64,000 bases of DNA from S015-6 sp964384945 (GTDB lineage: Bacteria > Desulfobacterota > DSWW01). The stretch's first letter is position 1, and each line of letters opens with the position of its first letter. The stretch is taken from assembly GCA_964384945.1 (NCBI GenBank), contig CAYLMK010000002.1, forward strand, positions 248,001 through 312,000, in the 5' to 3' direction. This document shows positions 50,266-57,948 of the stretch, one piece after another. Under the pieces are notes generated by a model. It saw only the letters and a program-made list of their open reading frames with translations. It ran no database searches and was not told the origin of the DNA. The position numbers were made by a program, and so were the translations under genes.

Positions 50266-52542
50266 TCACAGCGTAATCCCCAATCGGTCCCAGACCGATT
50301 CGCCTTCACGGATTTCCGTCGCCTTCAGGTGCGGGTAGGTCCTGAAGAGGAAGACCGCCAGGGGGAGCACGCCTAGCAGGATGATCGCAAGGTCCGGGAT
50401 GAGGCGAACGGTTCCAAGGAACGTAACGAAATCCCTCTCGAAAAAGGAGGCGTCCCTGGCCATCCACAGGCCCTGCGTGAAGCTCACCCACGACTGCAGG
50501 ATGCCCACGGGAAATAGCGTCCCGAGCGTGAGGAGCAGCAGCCCCACGTTCAACCCGAAGAAGGAGATCCGGAGCGTCCGGTCGCTCCAGTGGGCCTTGT
50601 CCACGAGCCCCCTCCACGAGAACAGCAGCAGACCGATCGAGAGCATACCGTAGACCCCGAAGAGGGCCCCATGCCCGTGGTTCATGGTGAGATAGGTTCC
50701 GTGCTCGTAGTAGTTCACGATGGGCAGGTTGATGAGGAAGCCGAACACGCCCGCACCCAGGAAGTTCCAGAAGGAGGAGGCCACCAGAAAGTACATGGGC
50801 CATTTGTAGGGGAACTCCTTTCCTTCCTTTCGGATCGACCGGTATTCCAGGAGGCCCCGCACCACGAGGCCGAAGAGCGGCACGGGCTCCATGGAGGAGA
50901 ACACGGCGCCGAGACCCAGCCAGAAGGAGGGGCCTCCGTACCAGAAATAGTGGTGGGCGGTGCCCAGGATGCCGCTGAAGAAGACGATGGTGGCCGTGAA
51001 GTAGGCGACCATCAGGGCGGCGCGGGCCGTGGCCAGACCCATGGTGACGAGGAGCAGAGAGATGACAGCCACGCCGAAGAACTCGAAGATGCTCTCCACC
51101 CAGATGTGCACCACGAACCACCGCCAGTAGTCCGCCACCGTCAGATGAGATCCCTTTCCGTAGACCAGCCCGAACCCGAAGAACGCCACGACCAGGACGG
51201 CGCTCAAAACATAGAACAGGATGAGAGAACTGAACTCGTCCTTGTGCCCCAGCCGGATGTGGCGCCCGATGGCCCGGTAGACAATGCCGAGCCAGGCGAT
51301 CAGGCCCACGAACAGCAGGATCTGCCAGAAGCGGCCCAGCTCCAGAAATTCCCAGCCCTGATGCCCGAACCAGAACCACAGGTTTCCCAGAAATCCCTTG
51401 ATCCCCGCAATCTGGCCCAGGAGGCTTCCGCCCGCCACAAGAAGGATCGCCGCAAAAAGGAGCTGCACGAGAAGCCTCTGCTTCTTGGGTTCCACCCCGC
51501 CGATGATGGGCGCCAGGTAGATGGCTGTCGCGACCCAGGTGGTGGCGATCCAGAAGATCGCAAGTTGAAGATGCCAGCTCTTGGCCCAGCTGTACGGAAT
51601 GATCTTGGCGACGATGGGAAGGTAGAAGCTGCTCGGGTGGATCGTGTAATGCGCCAGCAGGCCGCCGAAATTGGTCTGGATGAGAAAGAGGAGGATGACG
51701 ACGAGGAAATACTTGGCCGCGCTCATCTGGCTCGGCGTCAGAGGCATCTCGATCAGCTTTTCGGCGATAGGCACCCCCTTCGTGGGGCCGTACCAGAGCC
51801 CGTAATGATGGATGCAGAAAACGAAGATCCCGAGCACGATGAACAGGCCCAGGATGCCCCCCAGCGTCCAAATGTAGGTCCCGGTGGAAGGGACGTTCCC
51901 CACGCTTCGATCCGCCGGCCAGTTGTTGGTGTAGGTATGGCCCAAGCCGGGCCGGTTCGTGGAGGCAACCCATGCGGTCCAGAAAAAGAACCGGGAGATC
52001 TGAAGCCGTTCCTTCTCGGTCGGGATCGTATTCGGCAGGAAGCCGTAGCGGACCTCTCCTTCGCGAAAGGTTTCTTCCCAGAAGCGGCGGACGACCTCCA
52101 GCGCCTCGGTCTGCCCGGCCGTCAGGACAAGCGTGTCGCTCGCGGCATCGTACCGGTTGGTCTTGATCTCCTCGGTCGTCTTCAGGGTGACGACCTTCTT
52201 GTCAAGGTCGGACAAGGCTTCGTAAGGGCTCCCGAACTCCTGTTGGGCCAGGCGCTCCCCCATCGTTTTCCCGACAAGGTGCAGGGATGTGGCGGAGAAC
52301 TCCATCCCCCTCTGCGAGCCGTGGCCCCAGACGCTGCCGTGGTCCATGAGCCCGTATCGCTGATAGACGCCCTGCCCTTCCAGGATGTCCTGCTTCCCGA
52401 ACAGGAGGTTCCCAGAAGAATCGACCACCCGGCCCGGATACGGGGGCACATGATCCTTGGCGAGAAAACCGCCCGCCAGCAAACCGCCCATGGAGATCAC
52501 GAAACTGATGATGGCCGCCCATTTGAGCCTTTCCAGCGTCAT
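50266..52542 (-). CDS. norZ: Quinol-dependent nitric oxide reductase (qNor)
   Basis: 758 aa, the usual qNor length. An N-terminal helix and periplasmic domain (DHVPPYPGRVVD, GQGVYQRYGLMDHGSVWGHG) are followed by a heme-copper-oxidase-like core of about 12 helices. SWHLQLAIFWIATTWVA contains a heme ligand, VVHIWVESIFEFFG holds a His and the FeB-side Glu, GTAHHYFWYG gives the two further FeB histidines, and NHGHGALFGVYG binds heme b/b3. It reduces NO to N2O with quinol. Both histidines of HHYFW are kept, so it is not an NO dismutase. ATG 52542 has ggaggg; a TTGAC-N4-ATCAA box lies upstream. Confidence 0.95.
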   Translation of the reverse strand: MTLERLKWAAIISFVISMGGLLAGGFLAKDHVPPYPGRVVDSSGNLLFGKQDILEGQGVYQRYGLMDHGSVWGHGSQRGMEFSATSLHLVGKTMGERLAQQEFGSPYEALSDLDKKVVTLKTTEEIKTNRYDAASDTLVLTAGQTEALEVVRRFWEETFREGEVRYGFLPNTIPTEKERLQISRFFFWTAWVASTNRPGLGHTYTNNWPADRSVGNVPSTGTYIWTLGGILGLFIVLGIFVFCIHHYGLWYGPTKGVPIAEKLIEMPLTPSQMSAAKYFLVVILLFLIQTNFGGLLAHYTIHPSSFYLPIVAKIIPYSWAKSWHLQLAIFWIATTWVATAIYLAPIIGGVEPKKQRLLVQLLFAAILLVAGGSLLGQIAGIKGFLGNLWFWFGHQGWEFLELGRFWQILLFVGLIAWLGIVYRAIGRHIRLGHKDEFSSLILFYVLSAVLVVAFFGFGLVYGKGSHLTVADYWRWFVVHIWVESIFEFFGVAVISLLLVTMGLATARAALMVAYFTATIVFFSGILGTAHHYFWYGGPSFWLGLGAVFSSMEPVPLFGLVVRGLLEYRSIRKEGKEFPYKWPMYFLVASSFWNFLGAGVFGFLINLPIVNYYEHGTYLTMNHGHGALFGVYGMLSIGLLLFSWRGLVDKAHWSDRTLRISFFGLNVGLLLLTLGTLFPVGILQSWVSFTQGLWMARDASFFERDFVTFLGTVRLIPDLAIILLGVLPLAVFLFRTYPHLKATEIREGESVWDRLGITL

Positions 52543-52856
52543 GATTCCCTCCTGTCGTCCCTGCAGGTTCTTGTGACTGACCTTCGGTCTCTGTAAAGAG
52601 AATACGCCCGGCCACTTCGGCGATTCCTTGATGTAGGTCAAATGCCGCAGAGTATCTCGGATGGGGATTTGCTCGGGGAAGGCCTCTGCATGAAGTGTGC
52701 TTCAAAATAGCACCAGGGGAGGTGCAATGCCAACAAAAAAACCAGGCGTCTCGGCGACTGCGATAGCGAAGCGGCGTTTCAGGGCAAAGAGCCGCAAGTC
52801 CATGAAGGAACCCGGCCCCGAGGGTCACGCGGAGGGCGGGCGGCACGGCGGACGGG
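52543..52856. other. 314-bp region upstream of the NO reductase gene
   Basis: Holds the Crp/Fnr box and -10 element described separately. A plus-strand ATG at 52727 has a good ggaggt site but encodes nothing recognisable. No other gene seen. Confidence 0.45.
52599..52641 (-). promoter_or_regulatory. Crp/Fnr-family box and -10 element of the qNor gene
   Basis: Coding-strand site TTGAC-CTAC-ATCAA at 52628-52641. After 23 bases TATTCT (52599-52604) could be the -10. The distance from box centre to -10 centre (about 33 bp) matches class II activation with the box at about -41.5. This predicts induction by an NO or low-oxygen sensing regulator. Confidence 0.7.
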
Positions 52857-53261
52857 CTACGACGTTGCGCCTTCCCGCCCGTCCTTGCGCAGGGGCTTCT
52901 CTCGAAGGCCGTCCAGGTAGTGGAAGAGGGCGAGGATCGGGTGCCTGTAGAGCATCCGGGGCCCGGCGTAACGCATCGCAGCCCGGATTCTTTCCCGCAT
53001 GGCCGGCTCGTAGCAGTGCACAGGGCATTTGGCGCAGGTGGTCTTTCCTTCCTGAAAGGGGCACCTCCGGAGCCTGGCCTCCGCGTAGGCCTCGAGGTCG
53101 GCGCATTCGAGGCAGAGCCGGCCCCGGCGCCCGTGCCGGCCCCGGCAGTGGAGGCGGATCATCACCTCCAGGGTCTTTCGCTCGCGGCTCATTCTGAGCG
53201 ATTCCCGTGTCAACAATCGCCCTTTCTTCCCGAGCTTCGGGGTCGCGGGCAACCGCGTCAT
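52857..53261 (-). CDS. YgbA_NO-type protein (nitrosative-stress-linked)
   Basis: 134 aa. The family pattern is clear: ERKTLEVMIRLHCRGRHG, LCLECADLEAYAEARLRRCPF, KTTCAKCPVHCYEPAMRERIRAAMRYAGPRM (about 75-105), RHPILALFHYLDG. Six or more conserved cysteines (LC, EC, RCPF, CAKCPVHC) suggest a metal or Fe-S site. Relatives in enterobacteria are NsrR-regulated, NO-induced proteins of unclear function. ATG 53261 overlaps the stop of the gamma-subunit gene (ATGA), so it is translated with the oxidoreductase operon. Confidence 0.87.
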   Translation of the reverse strand: MTRLPATPKLGKKGRLLTRESLRMSRERKTLEVMIRLHCRGRHGRRGRLCLECADLEAYAEARLRRCPFQEGKTTCAKCPVHCYEPAMRERIRAAMRYAGPRMLYRHPILALFHYLDGLREKPLRKDGREGATS

Positions 53262-53818
53262 GCTCTGGCGCGAGCCGCCCGCATCCACCTCCTGGCCGCC
53301 CGGATGCCCGCCTGCAGCGCCTGCCGGTTCGTCTCTTCCGTGCCCGGCGGGACGCGCTTGAGGACCGCCTGCTCCAGGGCCTTCCGGGACGCGATCTTGG
53401 TGAGGGTCGCCAGGGCCCCGAGCGCAACGATGTTGGCCACGGCCTCCCTTCCGATCTCGGTACGCGCAATACGTGTGAAGGGAATGGCCACGGCCCGGGA
53501 GGTCGGCGGCTGTTTGACCAGCGTGGAGTCGACGATCAACAACCCTCCCCGCTTCAGGTCGAACAGGTAGGTGTCGCAGGCGCTTTGGTTCATGGCCAGC
53601 ACCACGTCCGGCTGGATGGCCTTGGGGTAGTCGATCTCCTCGTCGCTCACGATCACTTCCGCCTTGCTCGCGCCTCCCCTGGCCTCCGGGCCGTAGCTCT
53701 GCGACTGACAGACGAAGCGGTCCGGATGAAGGCCGACCGCCTCGGCCAGGATGATCCCGGCCGTGATCATCCCCTGGCCTCCGGAGCCGCTCAGCCGGAT
53801 CTCGTAGCGTCCTTTCAC
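53258..53818 (-). CDS. 2-oxoacid:ferredoxin oxidoreductase gamma subunit
   Basis: 186 aa. EIRLSGSGGQGMITAGIILAEA is the nucleotide-fold start of POR gamma domains; SYGPEARGGASKAEVIVSDEEIDYP and VLAMNQSACDTYL follow. GTG 53818 overlaps the beta-subunit stop (GTGA). In the four-subunit Kor/Vor type the order delta-alpha-beta-gamma seen here is typical. The C-terminal tail is basic. Confidence 0.92.
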   Translation of the reverse strand: MKGRYEIRLSGSGGQGMITAGIILAEAVGLHPDRFVCQSQSYGPEARGGASKAEVIVSDEEIDYPKAIQPDVVLAMNQSACDTYLFDLKRGGLLIVDSTLVKQPPTSRAVAIPFTRIARTEIGREAVANIVALGALATLTKIASRKALEQAVLKRVPPGTEETNRQALQAGIRAARRWMRAARARA

Positions 53819-54663
53819 GGTCGCCGATTCCCCTCCAGCATGGCCCGGGCCGCCTCCCGGACCTTCCGATACTCGCGTGTGTAGATCGGGAGGTCCCGGT
53901 CCACGAGCACCCCGATGGTGAACCTGCCCTTGCGTTCTTCCCCGGACATCTCCCGGGCCTTCTCGACCCGGACGGCCGACTCCTTTTGCCACCGGAGCAT
54001 CTCCACCGGGCCTCCCATCTTGTTCTTTCTGCCGTACTGCGTCGGGCAGTGGCTGATGACCTCCACGACACCGAACCCGCGCTTTCGGACGGCCATCTCG
54101 ATCAGATCGTCCAGCAGGCTCGCATGATAGACGGTGCCCCGGGCGACCAGGCTCGCACCGGCCGTCACGGCCAGTTCGGCGATGGAGAAGGCATGTTCCA
54201 CGTTGCCGAACGGGGACGTGGCGGCCAGGGCCCCGTAAGGAGTGGTGGGGGAGTACTGGCCTCCGGTCATCCCGTAGGTGCTGTTGTTTACGATGATCGC
54301 GGTCAGGTTGAGGTTGCGCCTGGCAGCGTGGATGAAATGGTTGCCGCCTATGGCCGTTGCGTCTCCGTCACCCATGATGACGATCACCTGAAGCCTGGGG
54401 TTGGCCAGCTTGACCCCTGTGGCGAAGGTCAGGGCCCGGCCGTGCGTGGTGTGCAGGGTGTTGAAGTCCACGTACACGGGAAGCCTTCCCGCACAGCCGA
54501 TCCCGGAGACGAGCACGATCTGGTCCTTCGAATACCCTGTCCGGTCGATGGCGCGGATCAGCGACCCGAGAAGGATGCCGTTGCCGCAGCCCGGGCACCA
54601 TACGTGCGGGAACTTTTTGTCGTGCCGGAGGTACTTGTGAATGAGCGCCGTTACCTGTGCCAC
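53815..54663 (-). CDS. 2-oxoacid:ferredoxin oxidoreductase beta subunit (ThDP)
   Basis: 282 aa. WCPGCGNGILLGSLIRAI with the proximal CxGCG cluster-type Cys, GIGCAGRLPVYVDFNTLHTTHGRALTFATG, then the ThDP motif GDGDATAIGGNHFIHAARRN and NNSTYGMTGGQYSPTTP. It binds ThDP with the alpha subunit. The motif set (GCAGRLPVYVDFNTLH, YGMTGGQYSPTT) fits the 2-oxoglutarate (Kor) or 2-oxoisovalerate types. Substrate not certain. Confidence 0.94.
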   Translation of the reverse strand: MAQVTALIHKYLRHDKKFPHVWCPGCGNGILLGSLIRAIDRTGYSKDQIVLVSGIGCAGRLPVYVDFNTLHTTHGRALTFATGVKLANPRLQVIVIMGDGDATAIGGNHFIHAARRNLNLTAIIVNNSTYGMTGGQYSPTTPYGALAATSPFGNVEHAFSIAELAVTAGASLVARGTVYHASLLDDLIEMAVRKRGFGVVEVISHCPTQYGRKNKMGGPVEMLRWQKESAVRVEKAREMSGEERKGRFTIGVLVDRDLPIYTREYRKVREAARAMLEGNRRP

Positions 54664-54691
54664 CGAAGGCCTCCCGGAGCGTTGATTCCCG

Positions 54692-55870
54692 TCACATTTT
54701 CGTCAGTCGGGTGAGGATCTGACGGGGCGTGATCAGATCGCCGTCGATCCGCCCGAGGGTATCCACCCGGCAGGCCCCCCTGGCAACCCTTTTCACCTCT
54801 CTGGAGACCTGCCCTTTGTTAAGTTCCGGAACCAGGACGGCCCTTGCCCTGCGGAGGTGCGGCTCGACTTCCGAGCGGGGAAAGGGCCAGAGGGAGCCGA
54901 GCTTCAGGAGGCCGGCCTTGACGCCCTGCCTGCGGGCATCGCGGACCGCGCGTTTCGCCGATCGCGCGACCGAGCCGTAGGCGACGACCAATACCTCCGC
55001 ATCTTCAACTTCTTGCTTGTCCACGATGTGGATCTCCTGAAAGTGCTGCTCGATCTTCCGGTGAATCCGGTTGAGGAATGCCTCGATCTCATCGGGGCGC
55101 TGGGTCGGAAACCCGTGCGTGTCGTGGACCAGCCCGGTCACATGGTAGCGGTACCCGTCTCCGAAGACGCCCATGGGGGGGACGCCGCTCGCGTTGTCCT
55201 CATACGGGATGTACCATTCGGGCGGCATATTCGGCCGGATGCGGTCCACCACCTCCAGCGTTTCCGGGGACGGGAGCCGGATCTTCTCCCGCGTGTGGGC
55301 CACCACCTCGTCCAGCAGCAGGATGACCGGCGTGCGGAACCTCTCCGATAAATTGAAGGCCTTCAGGGTCAGGCAAAAGCAGTCAAAGGTCGTAGAGGCG
55401 CTGAGCACGATGATCGGGTGATCGCCGTGCGTGCCCCAGCGGGCCTGCATCACATCCGCCTGGCTCGCGCTCGTGGGAAGCCCTGTGCTCGGGCCTCCCC
55501 GCATGACATTGACGATGACGCAGGGCACTTCCGCCGCACAGGCAAACCCGAGGTTCTCCTGCATCAGCGAGAAGCCGGGGCCGCTCGTCGCGGTCATGGC
55601 CTTGGAGCCTGCAAGGGAGGCGCCGATGACCGCGCCCAGGCCGGCGATCTCGTCCTCCATCTGGATAAAGGTCCCTCCCTCGGCGGGAAGCCTCCAGGAC
55701 ATCTCTTCGCTGATTTCGGTGGCCGGCGTGATCGGATAGCCTGCGAAGAAGGTGCAGCCCGCCGCCAGCGCCCCTTCCACCACGGCCTCATTGCCCTGCA
55801 GCAGGACTCCCTGCCCCTCCCCGCCGGGCGGCCGACGCGCGGCCCTGTCTTCTTCCCGGCCTCGCTTCAT
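54692..55870 (-). CDS. 2-oxoacid:ferredoxin oxidoreductase alpha subunit
   Basis: 392 aa. LLQGNEAVVEGALAAGCTFFAGYPITPATEISE is the start of the KorA/VorB-type pyrimidine-binding domain (about 22-55); then MEDEIAGLGAVIGASLAGSKAMTATSGPGFSLM, GGPSTGLPTSASQADVMQARWGTHGDHP, and a C-terminal transketolase-C-like half (VLVVAYGSVARSAKRAV, LWPFP, VPELNKGQ). ATG 55870 overlaps the delta-subunit stop. The four genes make a complete enzyme that links 2-oxoacid oxidation to ferredoxin. Confidence 0.94.
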   Translation of the reverse strand: MKRGREEDRAARRPPGGEGQGVLLQGNEAVVEGALAAGCTFFAGYPITPATEISEEMSWRLPAEGGTFIQMEDEIAGLGAVIGASLAGSKAMTATSGPGFSLMQENLGFACAAEVPCVIVNVMRGGPSTGLPTSASQADVMQARWGTHGDHPIIVLSASTTFDCFCLTLKAFNLSERFRTPVILLLDEVVAHTREKIRLPSPETLEVVDRIRPNMPPEWYIPYEDNASGVPPMGVFGDGYRYHVTGLVHDTHGFPTQRPDEIEAFLNRIHRKIEQHFQEIHIVDKQEVEDAEVLVVAYGSVARSAKRAVRDARRQGVKAGLLKLGSLWPFPRSEVEPHLRRARAVLVPELNKGQVSREVKRVARGACRVDTLGRIDGDLITPRQILTRLTKM

Positions 55871-56112
55871 TCCGCTTCTTCCTTGTCTTGCCCGGGGTCC
55901 TCGGAAAACCGGGGCCGCACGCTGATGGCGAAATCGGGGCAATGGATCTCGCACCATCCGCATCCGCTGCACAGGTCAGGGCGGGAAACCCGCGGGGGAC
56001 CCTCCTCGGAGGCCTCCAGGCATTGGCACGGGCAGAAGGCGACGCAGATCCCGCAGGCCTTGCACCATGCTTCGAAGATCTCGACTGTGTACTTTGCAGT
56101 TCGATCCGCCAT
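55867..56112 (-). CDS. 2-oxoacid:ferredoxin oxidoreductase delta (ferredoxin) subunit
   Basis: 81 aa 2[4Fe-4S] ferredoxin: CKACGICVAFCPCQCL and CSGCGWCEIHCPDFAI. First gene of the delta-alpha-beta-gamma-YgbA operon. Ribosome site ggaga with a short AT spacer. The acidic C terminus (DPGQDKEEAE) is short. Confidence 0.92.
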   Translation of the reverse strand: MADRTAKYTVEIFEAWCKACGICVAFCPCQCLEASEEGPPRVSRPDLCSGCGWCEIHCPDFAISVRPRFSEDPGQDKEEAE

Positions 56113-56195
56113 TTCCGTCTCCGGCAGCCGGACAAGCTGCGGTCCCCGCTGCCTCGGGGCCTGGCTCCGTGCGAACCCGCAATTCCTCCGCCCCT

Positions 56196-56223
56196 TTTCT
56201 ATCAGATCCGCCCCTGTGTTCAA
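56196..56223 (-). promoter_or_regulatory. Possible promoter of the 2-oxoacid oxidoreductase operon
   Basis: Minus strand TTGAAC (56218-56223), 16 bases, TAGAAA (56196-56201), about 85 bp before the delta start. The match is moderate. No TTGAC-N4-ATCAA box was seen here, although the operon ends with an NO-linked gene. Confidence 0.3.
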
Positions 56224-56390
56224 GATCGTCTGCCTGACGGCCCTTCTTGAGGCGGCAGGAGCGGGCATCTCCCGCGATGATCGGCGCGGGGATGCGTCGG
56301 AGGAAGGATTTGCAGCTTGGGGCCCGTATTCCCCCGCAGCGTGGAACGGATTGTCCCGGTCCCCGGCCCCCGACCCCTGGTCCCTACCCT

Positions 56391-57260
56391 TCAGGCCAGG
56401 GCCTCCGCCACCGCGGCCTCGAGCTGCTTGAAGAACTCGTCCAGCGTCGTCCGCTGGTAGCCGAGGAGCCTCTGCGACTCCGAGGTATCGTACCAGTTCA
56501 GCCAACCGGGCCGGTTGAGGAAGCTCATCTCCTCGAAGGGGATCTCCATGATCTCCCCCCATCGGCGCACATACTGCTCCCCGGTCACGCGCCACGTCGG
56601 TCCCCCTGCGATGATCAGGGTGCGCCCGATGGCCTCCTCGGTACCCACGAGAGCGACCAGGGCGCTCACCAGATCCGAAAGGGCCACGAGCTCGATCCTC
56701 TGGTTCGGCTGAAAGGGCCAGGGCTCGGGCGGGTCGAGGAAGGCGGGAATCGAGATGGCGGCGATCCGCAGGTTCACGTACGGCAGGCCCGATGCCTTCA
56801 GGTCCTCCTCCGAGACGGCCTTGCTCTCGGCATAGATGTCGATGGGCGCGACCGGATGATCCGGCCCGATCAGGCCCGCATGGGAGGTGGTATCCCCGTA
56901 GACCGATATGGAGGAGGCAAAGACCAGCTTGGGGGGCCTGCGCAGGCGCGAGCAGGCCTCGATCACGCTTCGCGTTCCCTCCACGTTGACCCGGAAGGTC
57001 CTCGTTCGGTCGACCTCGCTGGCAGGCGGAAGGATCGCGGCCAGGTGAATGAGCCAGTCGGCGCCTTCGAGCGCCTCTTTCAGGCAAGGCGTGTCCATGA
57101 TATCGCCGGGCAGGGCGCGGGTGTTTTCCCAGCCTTCGAAGAAGCGGAAGTCGCAGGAGGGCAGATCCAGGATGCGCAGTGCGTGGCCGCCCGCCCGAAG
57201 GGCCTCGGCCAGCCCCCGTCCGAAGTTGCCGGCCCCTCCCGTGATCAGGATTTCCGACAT
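56391..57260 (-). CDS. NAD-dependent epimerase/dehydratase (extended SDR)
   Basis: 289 aa. NAD motif ILITGGAGNFGRGLAEAL, acidic residue LDLP, GDIMDT, LIHLAAILPPASEVDRTRTFRVNVEG, catalytic SSISVYGD (Ser) and YAESK (Tyr/Lys). A complete extended SDR active site. Substrate unknown; sugar nucleotide epimerase or dihydroflavonol-type reductase are both possible. It lies 42 bp after the MoaD gene on the same strand. Confidence 0.87.
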   Translation of the reverse strand: MSEILITGGAGNFGRGLAEALRAGGHALRILDLPSCDFRFFEGWENTRALPGDIMDTPCLKEALEGADWLIHLAAILPPASEVDRTRTFRVNVEGTRSVIEACSRLRRPPKLVFASSISVYGDTTSHAGLIGPDHPVAPIDIYAESKAVSEEDLKASGLPYVNLRIAAISIPAFLDPPEPWPFQPNQRIELVALSDLVSALVALVGTEEAIGRTLIIAGGPTWRVTGEQYVRRWGEIMEIPFEEMSFLNRPGWLNWYDTSESQRLLGYQRTTLDEFFKQLEAAVAEALA

Positions 57261-57302
57261 GCCCGCTCCGGCCGCGTTCGCGATCGTTTTCGGAACGTCT
57301 CT

Positions 57303-57581
57303 TTACCCGCCGCCCAGCAGGGGAAGCACCTTGATCTCCTCCCCGTCCTCGAGAAGGGTCTCCCGACCGTCCAGGTCTCTTCCGTTTCCCATGACCAGGA
57401 TCCCGGCCTTGAAGCCGCCTCCGTTCGTGTCCCAGATCTTCTCCGGGAAGAGGTGCCCGAAGCGGCGGCCGATCTCCCCGAGCAAGGCGCCGTACGTGAC
57501 CTCGCCCGGCAAATCGAACTCGGCCTTCTCGCCCCCGGCGAAGTTCTTCAGGGGCCCCATGAACTGCACCGTAATCTTCAT
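57303..57581 (-). CDS. MoaD/ThiS-family sulfur carrier
   Basis: 92 aa ubiquitin-like protein: MKITVQFMGPLKNFAGG, ETLLEDGEEIKVLPLLGGG. The C-terminal Gly-Gly is followed by one extra Gly, whereas MoaD must end in GG, so trimming or a variant is implied. MoaD supplies sulfur for molybdopterin, needed by the AOR two genes upstream. AOR operons often carry such a protein. Spacing of 17 bp to the 109-aa gene. Confidence 0.82.
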   Translation of the reverse strand: MKITVQFMGPLKNFAGGEKAEFDLPGEVTYGALLGEIGRRFGHLFPEKIWDTNGGGFKAGILVMGNGRDLDGRETLLEDGEEIKVLPLLGGG

Positions 57582-57598
57582 CCCTCTTCCGCACGCTA

Positions 57599-57928
57599 CT
57601 AGGTCATGATGACCGTTCGTTCCTTCAGCGCGCCTCCCAGCACATCGACCGCCTCCATGAATCCCTCGATCCGCTCCTTCACATCGGCGAGGTCGCCGTC
57701 CTCCCATGCCGCCTCCAGCCGCTCCGCGGCCTCGAAGACCGGAATGGCGATCGTGGCCCCCGCCTTCGTGCGCAAGGTCGCCTTGTTCTTGAGCGAACCG
57801 AGGCTCTCGCAGGCCTTTGTCAGCCCCTCCAGCAAAGGGTCCCCGTTCAGCTTGCCCGAAGACTTCAGATCCGAGGCGATCTGTTCCGCCTTTTCCACGG
57901 CACTCACCAGATACTCTCTTCCGTTCAT
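57599..57928 (-). CDS. Conserved-context hypothetical protein in the AOR operon
   Basis: 109 aa, almost wholly helical and acidic (MNGREYLVSAVEKAEQIASDLKSS, ERLEAAWEDGDLADVKERIEGFMEAVDVLG), with no cysteine cluster (a single Cys) and no signal. I do not recognise the family. Position between AOR and MoaD (20 bp and 17 bp gaps) suggests a small AOR-associated subunit or maturation factor. Confidence 0.65.
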   Translation of the reverse strand: MNGREYLVSAVEKAEQIASDLKSSGKLNGDPLLEGLTKACESLGSLKNKATLRTKAGATIAIPVFEAAERLEAAWEDGDLADVKERIEGFMEAVDVLGGALKERTVIMT

Positions 57929-57948
57929 TTCCCACCCCTTGGCAGAAA

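Noticed and set aside
50266..52542. Possible NO dismutase instead of NO reductase
   Set aside because: The metal-site segment is GTAHHYFW with both histidines, and the quinol-side segment SWHLQLAIFWIA is kept. Dismutases replace residues in these segments.
52727..53197. Plus-strand small gene with a strong ggaggt site near 52716-52720
   Set aside because: The encoded protein is Arg/Gly/Pro-rich, has no family match and runs antisense through the well-supported YgbA_NO gene. Only its first 30 codons look plausible, so I left it out.
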